Assembly (NCBI RefSeq): GCF_003752505.1
Contig: NZ_RKHO01000001.1
Location: 1,054,001 to 1,118,000, forward strand
Direction: 5' to 3'
Length of the DNA: 64,000 nt
Source: Nocardioides aurantiacus
GTDB taxonomy: Bacteria; Actinomycetota; Actinomycetes; Propionibacteriales; Nocardioidaceae
This document shows positions 49,187 to 58,178 of the stretch, one piece after another (positions within the stretch are counted from its first letter, which is position 1; each line of letters starts with the position of its first letter). A program made the translations under genes and the position numbers. The notes under the pieces are model-generated. The model was given only the letters and a program-made list of their open reading frames with translations, had not been told where the DNA came from and did not search any database.

Positions 49187-50129
49187 GGACCTCGAGCGCG
49201 CCATCCTCGGCGCCGTCCCCGGGCTGACCGGGGAGGAGATCTCGTCGCGCGCCGGCCTGACCCGCGAGCAGTCGCAGCGGCTGTGGCGGGCGCTGGGGTT
49301 CCCCGAGGCGGGCGGGAGCGCCGCGTTCGGCACCGCCGACGAGGAGGCGCTGCACCGGGTCGCCTCGATCCTGGAGGAGGGCACCGTCGACTTCGAGACG
49401 GTGCTGCGGATGACCCGCGCGCTGGGCCAGACGATGGACCGGCTGGCCGAGTGGGAGGTGGCCACGATGGCCACGGCGCTGGAGCGCACCGGCGGCGAGG
49501 AGCCGCGCACCGAGGAGGCGCTGCGGCTGATCCGCGACATCGGGCCCGACTTCGAGGCGTTGCTCGCCTACGTCTGGCGACGCCACCTCGTGGCGGCCGT
49601 CGCCCGCGTCGAGTCCGTCGAGGCCGCCGACGAGCAGATCGCCGAGGCCACCGTCGGGTTCGCCGACCTGGTCAGCTTCAGCGCGCTGACCAACCGGCTC
49701 CGCGACGACGAGATCGGCGACCTGGTCGAGGTCTTCGAGGGCCGCAGCCACGACGTCGTCTCGCGCTGGCGCGGCCGCGTGGTCAAGACGCTGGGCGACT
49801 CGGTGCTCTTCATCGCCCCCACGCCTGCGGACGCCGTCGAGATCGCCTGGGACATCGTCAAGGTGATCGGCGGCGACAAGCGCCTGCCCGACGTGCGCGT
49901 CGGCCTGGTCACCGGCTCGGTCGTGATGCGGATGGGCGACGTCTACGGCCCCGCTGTCAACCTCGCGGCGCGGCTCACCGGGGTGGCACGCCGCAACCGG
50001 GTGATCACCGACGTGCACACCGCCTCGGTGCTGCCGGCGGACCGCTTCGAGACGCGCACGCTCCCCGCGCGACCGGTGCGGGGCTTCGGCGACCTGCAGC
50101 CCGTCGCCGTACGCCGCAGCCCGCCCTGA
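49173..50129 (+). CDS. Class III adenylate cyclase with N-terminal regulatory domain
   Basis: 318 residues. The N-terminal all-helical domain (about 1-150: LTGEEISSRAGLTREQSQRL, EEGTVDFETVLRMTRALGQT) resembles the autoinhibitory pH-sensing domain of mycobacterial Rv1264. The cyclase homology domain (about 160-310) has the first metal Asp in VGFADLVSFSALT, Lys and second Asp in RVVKTLGDSVLFIA, and the transition-state Asn/Arg in YGPAVNLAARLTG. It probably makes cAMP from ATP. ATG at 49173 within the end of the PH-domain gene. Confidence 0.92.
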   Translation: MTTPEDLERAILGAVPGLTGEEISSRAGLTREQSQRLWRALGFPEAGGSAAFGTADEEALHRVASILEEGTVDFETVLRMTRALGQTMDRLAEWEVATMATALERTGGEEPRTEEALRLIRDIGPDFEALLAYVWRRHLVAAVARVESVEAADEQIAEATVGFADLVSFSALTNRLRDDEIGDLVEVFEGRSHDVVSRWRGRVVKTLGDSVLFIAPTPADAVEIAWDIVKVIGGDKRLPDVRVGLVTGSVVMRMGDVYGPAVNLAARLTGVARRNRVITDVHTASVLPADRFETRTLPARPVRGFGDLQPVAVRRSPP

Positions 50130-50147
50130 CCAGGCCCGCGGAGCACC

Positions 50148-50720
50148 TCACAGGAAGTCGGCCGGGTCGAACTCCTCGATGGCGAGGACGCGGATGCGCG
50201 GCAGCCTCGTCTTGAAGGCGTTGACGTCGTACTCCAGGTCGAGGAACTCCAGCCCGCGGGCCTCCAGCGCCCGGAAGCCGGCGTTGCGGAACTCCTGGAA
50301 CGCCATCTGGCCGACCCGGCGGGTGCCGACCAGCTGCTCCATCTGCGGGATGAAGTCGCCGTCGTTGCTGACCAGGACGACGTCGTCGTCGCGGTCGCGC
50401 AGCGCCTCGAGGGTGCGCTGGATGGCGATGTCGACGACCTTCTCGGCCGGACCGCCCCGCAGCGGCACCGGGCGGTAGCCGATGCTGATCAGCGCCTGCA
50501 CGAAGCTCATCGGCAGCTCGTCCTTGACCGCCAGGAAGAACAGTCCGCTGACCGGCTGGCCCCACTGCGCCTCGGCGTACGTCAGCAGGCGCTCCCAGCG
50601 GGGCCGCTCCTCCGGGTTGGGCCGTCGTCCGAAGACCGACGCGCCGAGGGTGGCGTCGATGTTCTCGCCGTCGACCAGGACGTACGTCGTGCGCGCGCTC
50701 TCGCTGCCGCCACCGCTCAT
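50148..50720 (-). CDS. NYN domain (PIN-like) protein
   Basis: 190 residues. The NYN/LabA-like fold is shown by TYVLVDGENIDATLG (first Asp), EKVVDIAIQRTLEALRDRDD and VVLVSNDGDFIPQMEQL, whose acidic residues form the PIN-type metal site; the C-terminus carries EYDVNAFKTRLPRIRVLAI. Likely an RNA-processing nuclease, though no substrate is known. ATG 50720, with TAGGGT six bases upstream on the minus strand. Divergent from purK. Confidence 0.85.
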   Translation of the reverse strand: MSGGGSESARTTYVLVDGENIDATLGASVFGRRPNPEERPRWERLLTYAEAQWGQPVSGLFFLAVKDELPMSFVQALISIGYRPVPLRGGPAEKVVDIAIQRTLEALRDRDDDVVLVSNDGDFIPQMEQLVGTRRVGQMAFQEFRNAGFRALEARGLEFLDLEYDVNAFKTRLPRIRVLAIEEFDPADFL

Positions 50721-50722
50721 GG

Positions 50723-50773
50723 GCCGACCCTATGCCCGGGGGACCCCCGCGGCCCCGGATCGGTAGGGTCGGC
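50723..50773. promoter_or_regulatory. Mirror-image divergent leaderless promoters of NYN gene and purK
   Basis: GCCGACCCTA (50723-50732) and TAGGGTCGGC (50764-50773) are exact inverted copies. Each contains a TAGGGT hexamer ending six bases before a start codon: ATG 50720 on minus, GTG 50776 on plus. Neither start has a ribosome-binding site. Confidence 0.55.
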
Positions 50774-50775
50774 GC

Positions 50776-51930
50776 GTGGCCACCCTCGCTCCCACCGTCG
50801 CCGTGATCGGGGGCGGCCAGCTCGCCCGCATGATGGCCGAGCCGGCGGCCGCGCTCGGCATCCCGCTCCGCCTGCTCGCCGAGGCCGAGGGGGTGAGCGC
50901 CGCGCAGGTCGTGCCCGACCACGCCGTCGGCGACTACACCGACCTCGACACGCTGCGCCGGGTCACCGAGGGCTGCGCGGTGGTCACCTTCGACCACGAG
51001 CACGTGCCGACCGACCACCTCCACGCCCTCGAGGCGACGCTGCCGGTGCGTCCGGGGCCCGACGCGCTGGTGCACGCCCAGGACAAGGCCGTGATGCGCG
51101 CCCGGCTCGCCGAGCTCGACGTGCCGTGCCCGCGCAACGCGGTGGTGGCCTCGGTCGCCGACGTGGAGGCCTTCGGGCTGCCGTGCGTGCTCAAGACGAC
51201 GCGCGGCGGCTACGACGGCAAGGGCGTGTGGTTCGTCGGCAGCCCCGCGGAGGCCGAGGCGGTCTTCGCCACGGCCGCCGAGCAGGGCCGCACCCTCCTG
51301 GCCGAGGAGCGGGTCGACTTCCGTCGCGAGCTGTCCGCGCTGGTCGCGCGCTCGCCCTCGGGACAGGTGGCGGTCTGGCCGGTCGTGGCCTCCACCCAGC
51401 GCGACGGCATCTGCCACGAGGTCGTGGCGCCCGCACCCGACCTCGACCCGGAGCTGGCGCTCCAGGCGCAGCGCGCCGCCATGCGGATCGCCGGTGAGCT
51501 GGACGTGACCGGCGTGCTGGCCGTGGAGCTGTTCGAGACCCGCGACGGCCGCATCCTGGTCAACGAGCTGGCGATGCGGCCCCACAACACCGGCCACTGG
51601 ACCCAGGACGGCGCGGTCACCAGCCAGTTCGAGAACCACCTGCGGGCCGTGCTCGACCTGCCGCTCGGGGCGCCCGACGCCCGCGAGCGCTGGACGGTGA
51701 TGGTCAACATCCTGGGCGGCACGCGCGAGACGGGGCGGCTGTACGACGGCTTCCCCCACGCCATGGCCCGCGACCCCCGCCTCCGGGTGCACCTCTACGG
51801 CAAGGAGCTGCGGCCCGGCCGCAAGGTCGGGCACGTCAACGCCTACGGCGACGACCTCGAGGACTGCCTCGAGCGCGCCCGGCACGCCGCGGCGTGGTTC
51901 GCGGGCGACCTCGGTGAGGAGAGCGAATGA
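50776..51930 (+). CDS. purK: 5-(carboxyamino)imidazole ribonucleotide synthase
   Basis: 384-residue ATP-grasp enzyme that carboxylates AIR with bicarbonate and ATP to N5-CAIR in purine synthesis. Motifs: [50 protein letters not shown] (ATP-grasp glycine loop), [14 protein letters not shown] and [23 protein letters not shown] at 50776 is leaderless by position. The stop overlaps the purE ATG by four bases. Confidence 0.96.
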   Translation: MATLAPTVAVIGGGQLARMMAEPAAALGIPLRLLAEAEGVSAAQVVPDHAVGDYTDLDTLRRVTEGCAVVTFDHEHVPTDHLHALEATLPVRPGPDALVHAQDKAVMRARLAELDVPCPRNAVVASVADVEAFGLPCVLKTTRGGYDGKGVWFVGSPAEAEAVFATAAEQGRTLLAEERVDFRRELSALVARSPSGQVAVWPVVASTQRDGICHEVVAPAPDLDPELALQAQRAAMRIAGELDVTGVLAVELFETRDGRILVNELAMRPHNTGHWTQDGAVTSQFENHLRAVLDLPLGAPDARERWTVMVNILGGTRETGRLYDGFPHAMARDPRLRVHLYGKELRPGRKVGHVNAYGDDLEDCLERARHAAAWFAGDLGEESE

Positions 51931-52448
51931 GCGACCAGCCCCGGGTCGGCATCGTGATGGGGTCGGACTCCGACTGGCCCACGATGCAGGCCGCCGGCGA
52001 GGCGTGCGCGGAGTTCGACGTCGCCTTCGAGGCCGACGTGGTCTCGGCGCACCGGATGCCCGACGAGATGCTGGCCTACGGCCGCGAGGCCGCCGGCCGC
52101 GGGATCCAGGTCGTCGTCGCGGGCGCCGGAGGCGCGGCCCACCTGCCGGGCATGCTCGCCGCGGTCACGCCGCTGCCGGTGATCGGGGTGCCGGTGGCGC
52201 TGAAGTACCTCGACGGCATGGACTCGCTGCTCTCCATCGTGCAGATGCCCGCCGGCGTCCCGGTCGCGACCGTCGCCGTCGGCAACGCCCGCAACGCGGG
52301 CCTGCTCGCCGTGCGGATCCTGGCCGCCGCCGACGCGGGGCTGCAGCAGCGGATGGTCGAGTTCCAGGCGAGCCTGCGCGACGCCGCGCACGCCAAGGGC
52401 CAGGTCGTGCGCGACGCGGCCTCGGGGGCGCGCCGCACCGGCTTCTAG
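51927..52448 (+). CDS. purE: N5-carboxyaminoimidazole ribonucleotide mutase
   Basis: 173-residue class I PurE, converting N5-CAIR to CAIR; acts right after PurK. Signature [19 protein letters not shown] at the N-terminus, then [15 protein letters not shown] (catalytic His) and [22 protein letters not shown] overlaps the purK stop, so the pair is coupled. Length is normal. Confidence 0.97.
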   Translation: MSDQPRVGIVMGSDSDWPTMQAAGEACAEFDVAFEADVVSAHRMPDEMLAYGREAAGRGIQVVVAGAGGAAHLPGMLAAVTPLPVIGVPVALKYLDGMDSLLSIVQMPAGVPVATVAVGNARNAGLLAVRILAAADAGLQQRMVEFQASLRDAAHAKGQVVRDAASGARRTGF

Positions 52449-52473
52449 GGGACCGGCCGTCCGGGACCGCGCC

Positions 52474-52479
52474 TAGGGT
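52474..52479 (+). promoter_or_regulatory. -10 hexamer TAGGGT, leaderless promoter of VWA gene
   Basis: TAGGGT ends six bases before the GTG at 52486; no Shine-Dalgarno is present. Confidence 0.5.
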
Positions 52480-52485
52480 GTCCCC

Positions 52486-54360
52486 GTGCTCTCCGGATCG
52501 GGTCGCCGTGCCCTGGTGATGTCGCTGTGCGGGCTGCTCGTGGCGCTGGGGACGTGGTCCGTGACCGGCCCCGCCGCCGCGGCCACCGACGACCAGCTGG
52601 TGCTGGTGCTCGACTCGTCGGGCTCGATGGCCGAGAGGGTCGGCGGGCGCCGCAAGATCGACATCGCCAAGCGGGCGCTGTCCGGCGTCGTCGACGGCCT
52701 GCCCGACGAGGCCCGGGTGGGGCTGCGTGTCTACGGCGCGGAGGTCTTCGAGCGCACGGACCCCGGCGCGTGCACCGACTCCCAGCTGGTGGTGCCGATC
52801 GGCACCGACAACCGGCCCGAGCTGCGCGACGCGGTGGCCGGCTACGAGCCGTTCGGCGAGACCCCGATCTCCTACAGCCTGCGGCAGGCCGCGAACGACC
52901 TCGGCCCCGACGGCAAGCGCACGGTCCTGCTGGTCTCCGACGGCGAGGAGACCTGCGACGCCGACCCCTGCGCCACCGCCGCGGCCCTGGCGAGGGCCGA
53001 CGTCGAGGTCAAGATCGACGTCGTCGGCCTCGCGGTCAGCGGGCGCACCCGCGACCAGCTCCGCTGCGTCGCCGAGCGCGGCAACGGCACCTACTACGAC
53101 GCCGACAGCGCCGACGACCTGACCGCCTCCCTCGACAAGCTCGCCACCCGTGCCTTCCGGCCGTTCCGGCTGACCGGCACGGCGGTGACCGGGACGGCGG
53201 ACCGCGCCGACGCCCCCGAGCTGCGCCCCGGGCAGTACCTCGACACCTTCCCCGGACGTGAGGAGCCGCTGCTCTACCGGCTGCCCCGCACCGCGACGGG
53301 CACGACGCTGCGGGCCGGGATCACCACGCAGCCCGCCGGGTCGGTCGCCACCGCCGCGGTGCGGCTGCGCCGGGCCGACGGCAGCGAGTGCGGCAACGGG
53401 CTGGCCCAGGCCATCGCCATCGGCGGCAGCAGCCCGCTGGTGTCCGGGGAGACCGACTCGTGGCGCAGCAGCGGCGACGGCGAGTGCACCACCGAGGACG
53501 ACCTGCTCGTCGAGGTCGTGTCCTACGCCGAGGAGCTGGCCGGCACGCCCTTCGAGCTCGTGGTGAGCGAGGAGCCCCCCGTGAGCGGCACCGCGGGACT
53601 GCCGCCCGCCGTGCAGGAGGTCCGCTGGGAGCGGATGCCGACCGGGGGCGCCGTGCAGGCGCCGCCGGTGCCGGGCAGCAGCCTCTCCGACGCGCCGACC
53701 CTGGAGCCCGGGCGCTACCGCACCACCGTGCTCACCGGCGAGAGCCAGGTGTACGCCGTCGAGGCCGACTGGGGCCAGCGGGTGCAGGTCACCGCCACGG
53801 TGGCGCCGCGCCGGGGAGCGCTGGCCGAGGCGCTCAGCGTCTCCGACAGCCTCGACCTCCAGCTGCTCGCGCCCGGACGTGGCCGCTACGTCAACGTGCG
53901 ACTCACCGGCGAGCCCGAGCAGACCACGACGATGGCGGTGGACGCGACACCGTTCCGGGTCAGCGGGTCGACCCCGGCGGTGCGCTACCTCAACCGCACG
54001 TCGAGCGGCAGCGAGACCTACGCCGCGGTCCCCGGCACGCAGTACGTCGTGCTCAACCTCGACCGGTCCGCCGAGGACGCCTTCCTGGTGCCCTACACCC
54101 TCGACGTCGAGGTGGTCGGCGAGGCGGGCGAGGGGGCCCCGGCGTACGACGAGGAGGCGAGCGCGTCCCCGACGCCGAGCGAGGACACGTCCCCGGACGC
54201 GGCTGCGGAGAGCAGCGACCCGGCGGCGTCGGAGGAGGCCGAGAGCCCCGACGAGCAGGGCCCGCCGGTGGTGCTGCTGTCCGGGCTGGGCGTGATGCTG
54301 CTCGCCGTCGCCGGGGCGGCGTACGTGCTGTGGCGCCAGCGGCGGCGCCGGTCGGCCTGA
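52486..54360 (+). CDS. Secreted, membrane-anchored von Willebrand factor A domain protein
   Basis: 624 residues. The N-terminal signal peptide (about 1-33, hydrophobic LVMSLCGLLVALG, ending near AAAA) is followed by a VWA domain (about 37-225) with the MIDAS motif LVLDSSGSMAER and later LVSDGEETCDADPC. A long beta-rich extracellular region follows (about 230-550), then a Ser/Pro/Glu/Asp-rich stalk. A C-terminal membrane helix, VVLLSGLGVMLLAVAGAAYV, precedes a basic tail RQRRRRSA. Probably a cell-surface metal-dependent adhesion or assembly protein; the partner is unknown. Cys residues in the VWA and central parts may form disulfides. Confidence 0.88.
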   Translation: MLSGSGRRALVMSLCGLLVALGTWSVTGPAAAATDDQLVLVLDSSGSMAERVGGRRKIDIAKRALSGVVDGLPDEARVGLRVYGAEVFERTDPGACTDSQLVVPIGTDNRPELRDAVAGYEPFGETPISYSLRQAANDLGPDGKRTVLLVSDGEETCDADPCATAAALARADVEVKIDVVGLAVSGRTRDQLRCVAERGNGTYYDADSADDLTASLDKLATRAFRPFRLTGTAVTGTADRADAPELRPGQYLDTFPGREEPLLYRLPRTATGTTLRAGITTQPAGSVATAAVRLRRADGSECGNGLAQAIAIGGSSPLVSGETDSWRSSGDGECTTEDDLLVEVVSYAEELAGTPFELVVSEEPPVSGTAGLPPAVQEVRWERMPTGGAVQAPPVPGSSLSDAPTLEPGRYRTTVLTGESQVYAVEADWGQRVQVTATVAPRRGALAEALSVSDSLDLQLLAPGRGRYVNVRLTGEPEQTTTMAVDATPFRVSGSTPAVRYLNRTSSGSETYAAVPGTQYVVLNLDRSAEDAFLVPYTLDVEVVGEAGEGAPAYDEEASASPTPSEDTSPDAAAESSDPAASEEAESPDEQGPPVVLLSGLGVMLLAVAGAAYVLWRQRRRRSA

Positions 54361-54369
54361 CCCCGTCGC

Positions 54370-56511
54370 TCAGCGGCCCGGCATCGCCGCCGGTGCGTCG
54401 AGGAACCGGTCGGCGGTGAGCGGCAGCGACCGCACGCGTACGCCGGTGGCGTGGAAGGTCGCGTTGGCGACCGCCGCCGAGGTGCCGACGATGCCGATCT
54501 CGCCGATGCCGCGCGAGCCCATCGGGGTGGCGAGGGTGTCGCTCTCCTCCAGCCACTCGACCTGGAGGTCGTGGACGTCGGCGTGCGAGGCGACGTGGTA
54601 GCTCGCGAGGTCCTGGGTCACGACGTGGCCGTACCGCGGGTCGCGCACCGACTCCTCGAACAGCGCCGCCCCGAGGCCCATCGTCATCGCGCCGAGGAAC
54701 TGCGAGCGGGCCAGCACGGGGTTCACGATGCGCCCGACGGAGTAGACGCCGAGCATCCGCGGGACGCGGATCTCGCCGGTCCACCGGTGCACCCGCGCCT
54801 CGGCGAAGACCGCGCCGAAGGAGTGCATCGCGTGCTCCTGCTGCCGCGGGTCGGCCTCGCCCCCCGCGGTGCTCTCCGCGCCCGGGCTGGGGTGCTCGCC
54901 GTGGTCCTCGCGGAGCTGCTCGACCGCGGCCGCGACCGCGCCGCCCCACGAGCTGGTGCCGGCCGACCCGCCCGCCACCGTGGCCGGGGGCAGGTCGGTG
55001 CTGGCGATCTCCACGTCGACCGAGGCGACCGGGCAGCCGAGGGCGTCGGCCGCGATCTGGGCCAGGACGGTCCAGGCGCCGGTGCCGATGTCGACCGCAC
55101 CGACCTCCACGCGGTAGCGGCCGCCCTCCAGCGCGACCACCCGCGCCTGGTTGCCCGGCATGACGTAGGTCGGGTAGGTGGCCGACGCCATGCCCGTGCC
55201 CACCCACCAGTCGCCGTCCAGCGTCGAGCGGGGGGCGTCGATGCGCGAGGCCCAGCCGAACCGGTCGGCGCCCCGGTGCAGGCAGTCGACGAGCCTGCGG
55301 TCGTTCCAGGGCTGGTCGTCCTCGGGGCTGCGCGGCGGGTCGTTGAGCTCGCGCAGCGCGACCGGGTCGACCCCGGCGGCGACGGCCAGCTCGTCCATCG
55401 CGACCTCGAGCGCGTGGGCGCCCGGCAGCTCGCCCGGCGCGCGCATCCACGACGGCACGGCCACGTCGAGCCGGGCGAGCCGGTGGCTGGTGCGGCGGTG
55501 CTCCCCGGCATACATCATCCGGCTGATGGTGGCCGTCTGCTCCGCGAACTCCTTGATGGCCGAGGTCTGCTCGAGCACCTCGTGGCCGACGGCCGAGATC
55601 CGCCCGTCGCGGTCGGCGCCCAGCCGCATCCGCGAGATGGTCGCGGTGCGGTAGCCGGCCAGCGCGAACAGCTGCTGCCGGGTCAGCACCAGCTTGACCG
55701 AGCGGCCCGGCACCGCCTTCGCTGCCAGCGCGGCGACGACCTCGTGGCAGTGGGGCAGGCCCTTGGAGCCGAACCCGCCGCCGACGTACGGCGCCAGCAC
55801 CTGCACCTGTGACTGCTCGAGGCCGAAGAGCGGCGCGAGCGTCCTGGCGACGGGGTGGACGCCCTGGGTGGAGTCGTGCAGCACCAGCGGCTGGTCGGCG
55901 CCCTCGTCCCAGCGCGCGATGGTCGCGTGGGGCTCCATCGGGTTGTTGTGGTGGTAGGGCGTGGCGTAGGTCTGCTCGACCGTCACGGTCGCCTCGGCCA
56001 TGGCCGCGTCGAGGTCGCCGACGTCGGAGTCGGTGGGGTAGCCCGCGTTGACCTTCTCCGGGGCGTGGGTCGCCGCCTCGGGCGTGAAGTCGACGTGGTG
56101 CTGCTCGGCGTCGTAGGAGACGGCGACGAGAGACGCGCCCTCGCGGGCGGCCTCGAGGGACTCGGCGAGCACGACGGCGACGACCTGGCCGCGGAAGCCG
56201 ACCCGGTCGTCCTGGAGCACGGCCAGCTCGCGGTCCTCGGTCCGGTCCAGGCGCGGGGCGCTGGTGTGGTCGAGGACCTCGACGACCCCGGGGTGGGCGA
56301 GCGCCGGCGCCGCGTCGACGGAGGTGGCTCGGCCCCTGGCGATCGTCGACTGCACGACGACGGCGTGGAGCGCGTCCTGGGCGTGCTCCGCGGCGTACGT
56401 CGCGGTGCCGGTGACCTTGGCGCGCCCGTCGCGGCGTACGACGGAACGGCCCATCTCGCGGGCCTGGATCGGCCGCGCCGTACGGCTGCTCGGCTCCTGG
56501 GTGGTGCTCAT
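54370..56511 (-). CDS. PaoC-like molybdopterin-binding aldehyde oxidoreductase subunit
   Basis: 713-residue molybdenum hydroxylase large subunit (xanthine dehydrogenase family). N-terminal AldOxase_a/b part (VRRDGRAKVTGTATYAAEHA) is followed by Mo-cofactor segments: YVGGGFGSKGLPHCHEVVAA, APGELPGAHALEVAMDELAV, and a C-terminal SRGIGEIGIVGTSAAVANA with the catalytic Glu. A Gly/Ser-rich stretch (ATVAGGSAGTSSWGG) marks the cofactor loop. It oxidises aldehydes or N-heterocycles with water. ATG at 56511 overlaps the FAD-subunit stop. A cofactor-insertion chaperone (XdhC/PaoD) is not in the window. Confidence 0.9.
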   Translation of the reverse strand: MSTTQEPSSRTARPIQAREMGRSVVRRDGRAKVTGTATYAAEHAQDALHAVVVQSTIARGRATSVDAAPALAHPGVVEVLDHTSAPRLDRTEDRELAVLQDDRVGFRGQVVAVVLAESLEAAREGASLVAVSYDAEQHHVDFTPEAATHAPEKVNAGYPTDSDVGDLDAAMAEATVTVEQTYATPYHHNNPMEPHATIARWDEGADQPLVLHDSTQGVHPVARTLAPLFGLEQSQVQVLAPYVGGGFGSKGLPHCHEVVAALAAKAVPGRSVKLVLTRQQLFALAGYRTATISRMRLGADRDGRISAVGHEVLEQTSAIKEFAEQTATISRMMYAGEHRRTSHRLARLDVAVPSWMRAPGELPGAHALEVAMDELAVAAGVDPVALRELNDPPRSPEDDQPWNDRRLVDCLHRGADRFGWASRIDAPRSTLDGDWWVGTGMASATYPTYVMPGNQARVVALEGGRYRVEVGAVDIGTGAWTVLAQIAADALGCPVASVDVEIASTDLPPATVAGGSAGTSSWGGAVAAAVEQLREDHGEHPSPGAESTAGGEADPRQQEHAMHSFGAVFAEARVHRWTGEIRVPRMLGVYSVGRIVNPVLARSQFLGAMTMGLGAALFEESVRDPRYGHVVTQDLASYHVASHADVHDLQVEWLEESDTLATPMGSRGIGEIGIVGTSAAVANATFHATGVRVRSLPLTADRFLDAPAAMPGR

Positions 56512-57521
56512 GCGTCGACCCCCTCGGTCGTGGCGGCGCCCGCCCGGCGGGCGAGGCCGGTCAGCGCGTGGATGGTGGCGCCGCGCACCATGGCGGGCTT
56601 GTAGGCGTTGTCCGCAGTCGTGACGGCGTCGGACAGCTCGGCGTCGGCGGCCGCGGCGACGGTCTCCTCGGTGAGGACGTGCCCGCGCAGCCGGTCCTCG
56701 AGGGTGGTGGCGCGCCACGGCTTGTGGGCGACCCCGCCCCACACGACGCGCAGGTCGCGCACGGTGTCGCCGTCGAGGTCGACGGCGGCGGCGACGGAGA
56801 CCAGCGCGAAGGCGTAGGACGCCCGGTCGCGCGCCTTGTAGTAGGTCGAGAGCCCCGACACGGGGGAGTCGGGCAGCTCGACGGCGACCACGAGGTCGCC
56901 GTGCTCGAGCACGGTGTCGTCCTGCGGCCGGTCGCCGGGCAGGCGGTGCAGCTCGGTCATCGGGACCCGGCGCTCCCCGCCGGGACCCTGCACGACCACC
57001 ACGGCGTCGACCGCGGTCAGCGCGACGGCGAGGTCGGAGGGGTGGACGGCCACGCACGACTCCGAGGCGCCGAGGATGGCGTTGTAGCGGCCGTAGCCCT
57101 CGACCGCGGAGCAGCCGCTGCCGGGCTCGCGCTTGTGGCAGGGCGTGGTGACGTCCTGGAAGTAGACGCAGCGGGTGCGCTGGAGCAGGTTGCCGGCGGT
57201 GGTGGCCTGGTGCCGGATCTGGCCCGAGGCTCCCGCGAGCAGCGCACGGGCGACGGCGGGGTAGCGCTGCCGCACGACCGGGTGGGCGGCGAGGTCGCTG
57301 TTGCGGACGTTCGCGCCGACGCGCAGCCCGCCCTCGTGCGGCTCGATCGCGTCGAGGCCGAGCCGGGTGACGTCGACGAGCGTGCCGGGCCGGGCGACGC
57401 CCAGCTTGAGGTGGTCGACGAGGTTGCTGCCGCCGGCGATGAACCGCGCCTCGGCGTCGGCGGCCACGGCCTCGACGGCTCCGGCGACGTCGTCGGGGCG
57501 GAGGTAGGTGAAGGTCCTCAT
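56508..57521 (-). CDS. PaoB-like FAD-binding subunit with extra 4Fe-4S cysteines
   Basis: 337 residues. The FAD-binding PCMH-type domain shows FIAGGSNLVDHLKLGVARPG and ASGQIRHQATTAGNLLQRTR. It continues with RCVYFQDVTTPCHKREPGSG and CSAVEGYGRYNAILGASESC before VAVHPSD. These four cysteines occupy the positions of the additional [4Fe-4S] cluster of E. coli PaoB, which separates this from ordinary xanthine dehydrogenases. It passes electrons between the 2Fe-2S subunit and FAD. Overlaps both neighbours by four bases. Confidence 0.9.
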   Translation of the reverse strand: MRTFTYLRPDDVAGAVEAVAADAEARFIAGGSNLVDHLKLGVARPGTLVDVTRLGLDAIEPHEGGLRVGANVRNSDLAAHPVVRQRYPAVARALLAGASGQIRHQATTAGNLLQRTRCVYFQDVTTPCHKREPGSGCSAVEGYGRYNAILGASESCVAVHPSDLAVALTAVDAVVVVQGPGGERRVPMTELHRLPGDRPQDDTVLEHGDLVVAVELPDSPVSGLSTYYKARDRASYAFALVSVAAAVDLDGDTVRDLRVVWGGVAHKPWRATTLEDRLRGHVLTEETVAAAADAELSDAVTTADNAYKPAMVRGATIHALTGLARRAGAATTEGVDA

Positions 57522-58123
57522 CGGGCCGCCTCCTCGGTGGTGGTGGGGCCGTCCGTGGCGACGCCCGCGGCGTCCTTGATGGCGGCGAGGATGTTGACGT
57601 AGGCGCCGCAGCGGCACAGGTTGCCGCTCATCCGCTCCCGCAACTCGTCATCGAGGTGGTCGTCGTCGAGGTCGACCTCGGCCTCGAGGTCGTCGGTGAC
57701 GTGGGAGGGGTGGCCCTGCTCGAGCTCGGCGAGCGCGCCGACGGCCGAGCAGACCTGGCCGGGCGTGCAGTAGCCGCACTGGTAGGCGTCCCGGTCGAGG
57801 AAGGCCTGCTGCACGCGGTGCAGGTCGCCCTCGCCGCCGCCCTCGGTGGCGGCGAGGCCGTCGGCGGTGGTCAGCGCGGCGCCGTCGTGCTGCACGGCGA
57901 GGCTGAGGCAGGTCAGGTGGCGACGGCCGTCGAGCAGCACGGTGCACGAGCCGCACTGGCCGTGGTCGCACCCCTTCTTGACGGTCGTGACGCCGAGCCG
58001 CTCGCGCAGCGTGTCCAGGAGCGTGGAGCGGACGTCGACCTCCACCTCGTGCGCCCGACCGTCGACGGTCAGCGTGAGGCGGTGGCCGGTGCCCTGGGGG
58101 GAGGTTCCGGTCGGGGTGGTCAC
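57518..58123 (-). CDS. PaoA-like 2Fe-2S subunit
   Basis: 201 residues with two [2Fe-2S] clusters. The plant-type cluster is KKGCDHGQCGSCTVLLDGRR with a fourth Cys in HLTCLSL; the second is YQCGYCTPGQVCSAV with GNLCRCGAYVNILAAI. The first gene of the three-subunit unit, GTG at 58123 with TACTCC six bases upstream. E. coli PaoA has a Tat signal; none is seen here, so this complex is probably cytoplasmic. A short acidic insertion (DDLEAEVDLDDDHLDDELRE) precedes the last cysteines. Confidence 0.9.
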   Translation of the reverse strand: MTTPTGTSPQGTGHRLTLTVDGRAHEVEVDVRSTLLDTLRERLGVTTVKKGCDHGQCGSCTVLLDGRRHLTCLSLAVQHDGAALTTADGLAATEGGGEGDLHRVQQAFLDRDAYQCGYCTPGQVCSAVGALAELEQGHPSHVTDDLEAEVDLDDDHLDDELRERMSGNLCRCGAYVNILAAIKDAAGVATDGPTTTEEAAR

Positions 58124-58129
58124 GGGGTG

Positions 58130-58135
58130 GGAGTA
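58130..58135 (-). promoter_or_regulatory. -10-like hexamer TACTCC upstream of the oxidoreductase operon
   Basis: Read on the minus strand, TACTCC ends six bases before the GTG at 58123. The last base departs from TANNNT, so the call is weak. Confidence 0.3.
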
Positions 58136-58178
58136 CCCAGGCGGGAGGGCGGCTCACCGGGTCCGGGACCGGCAGCGG

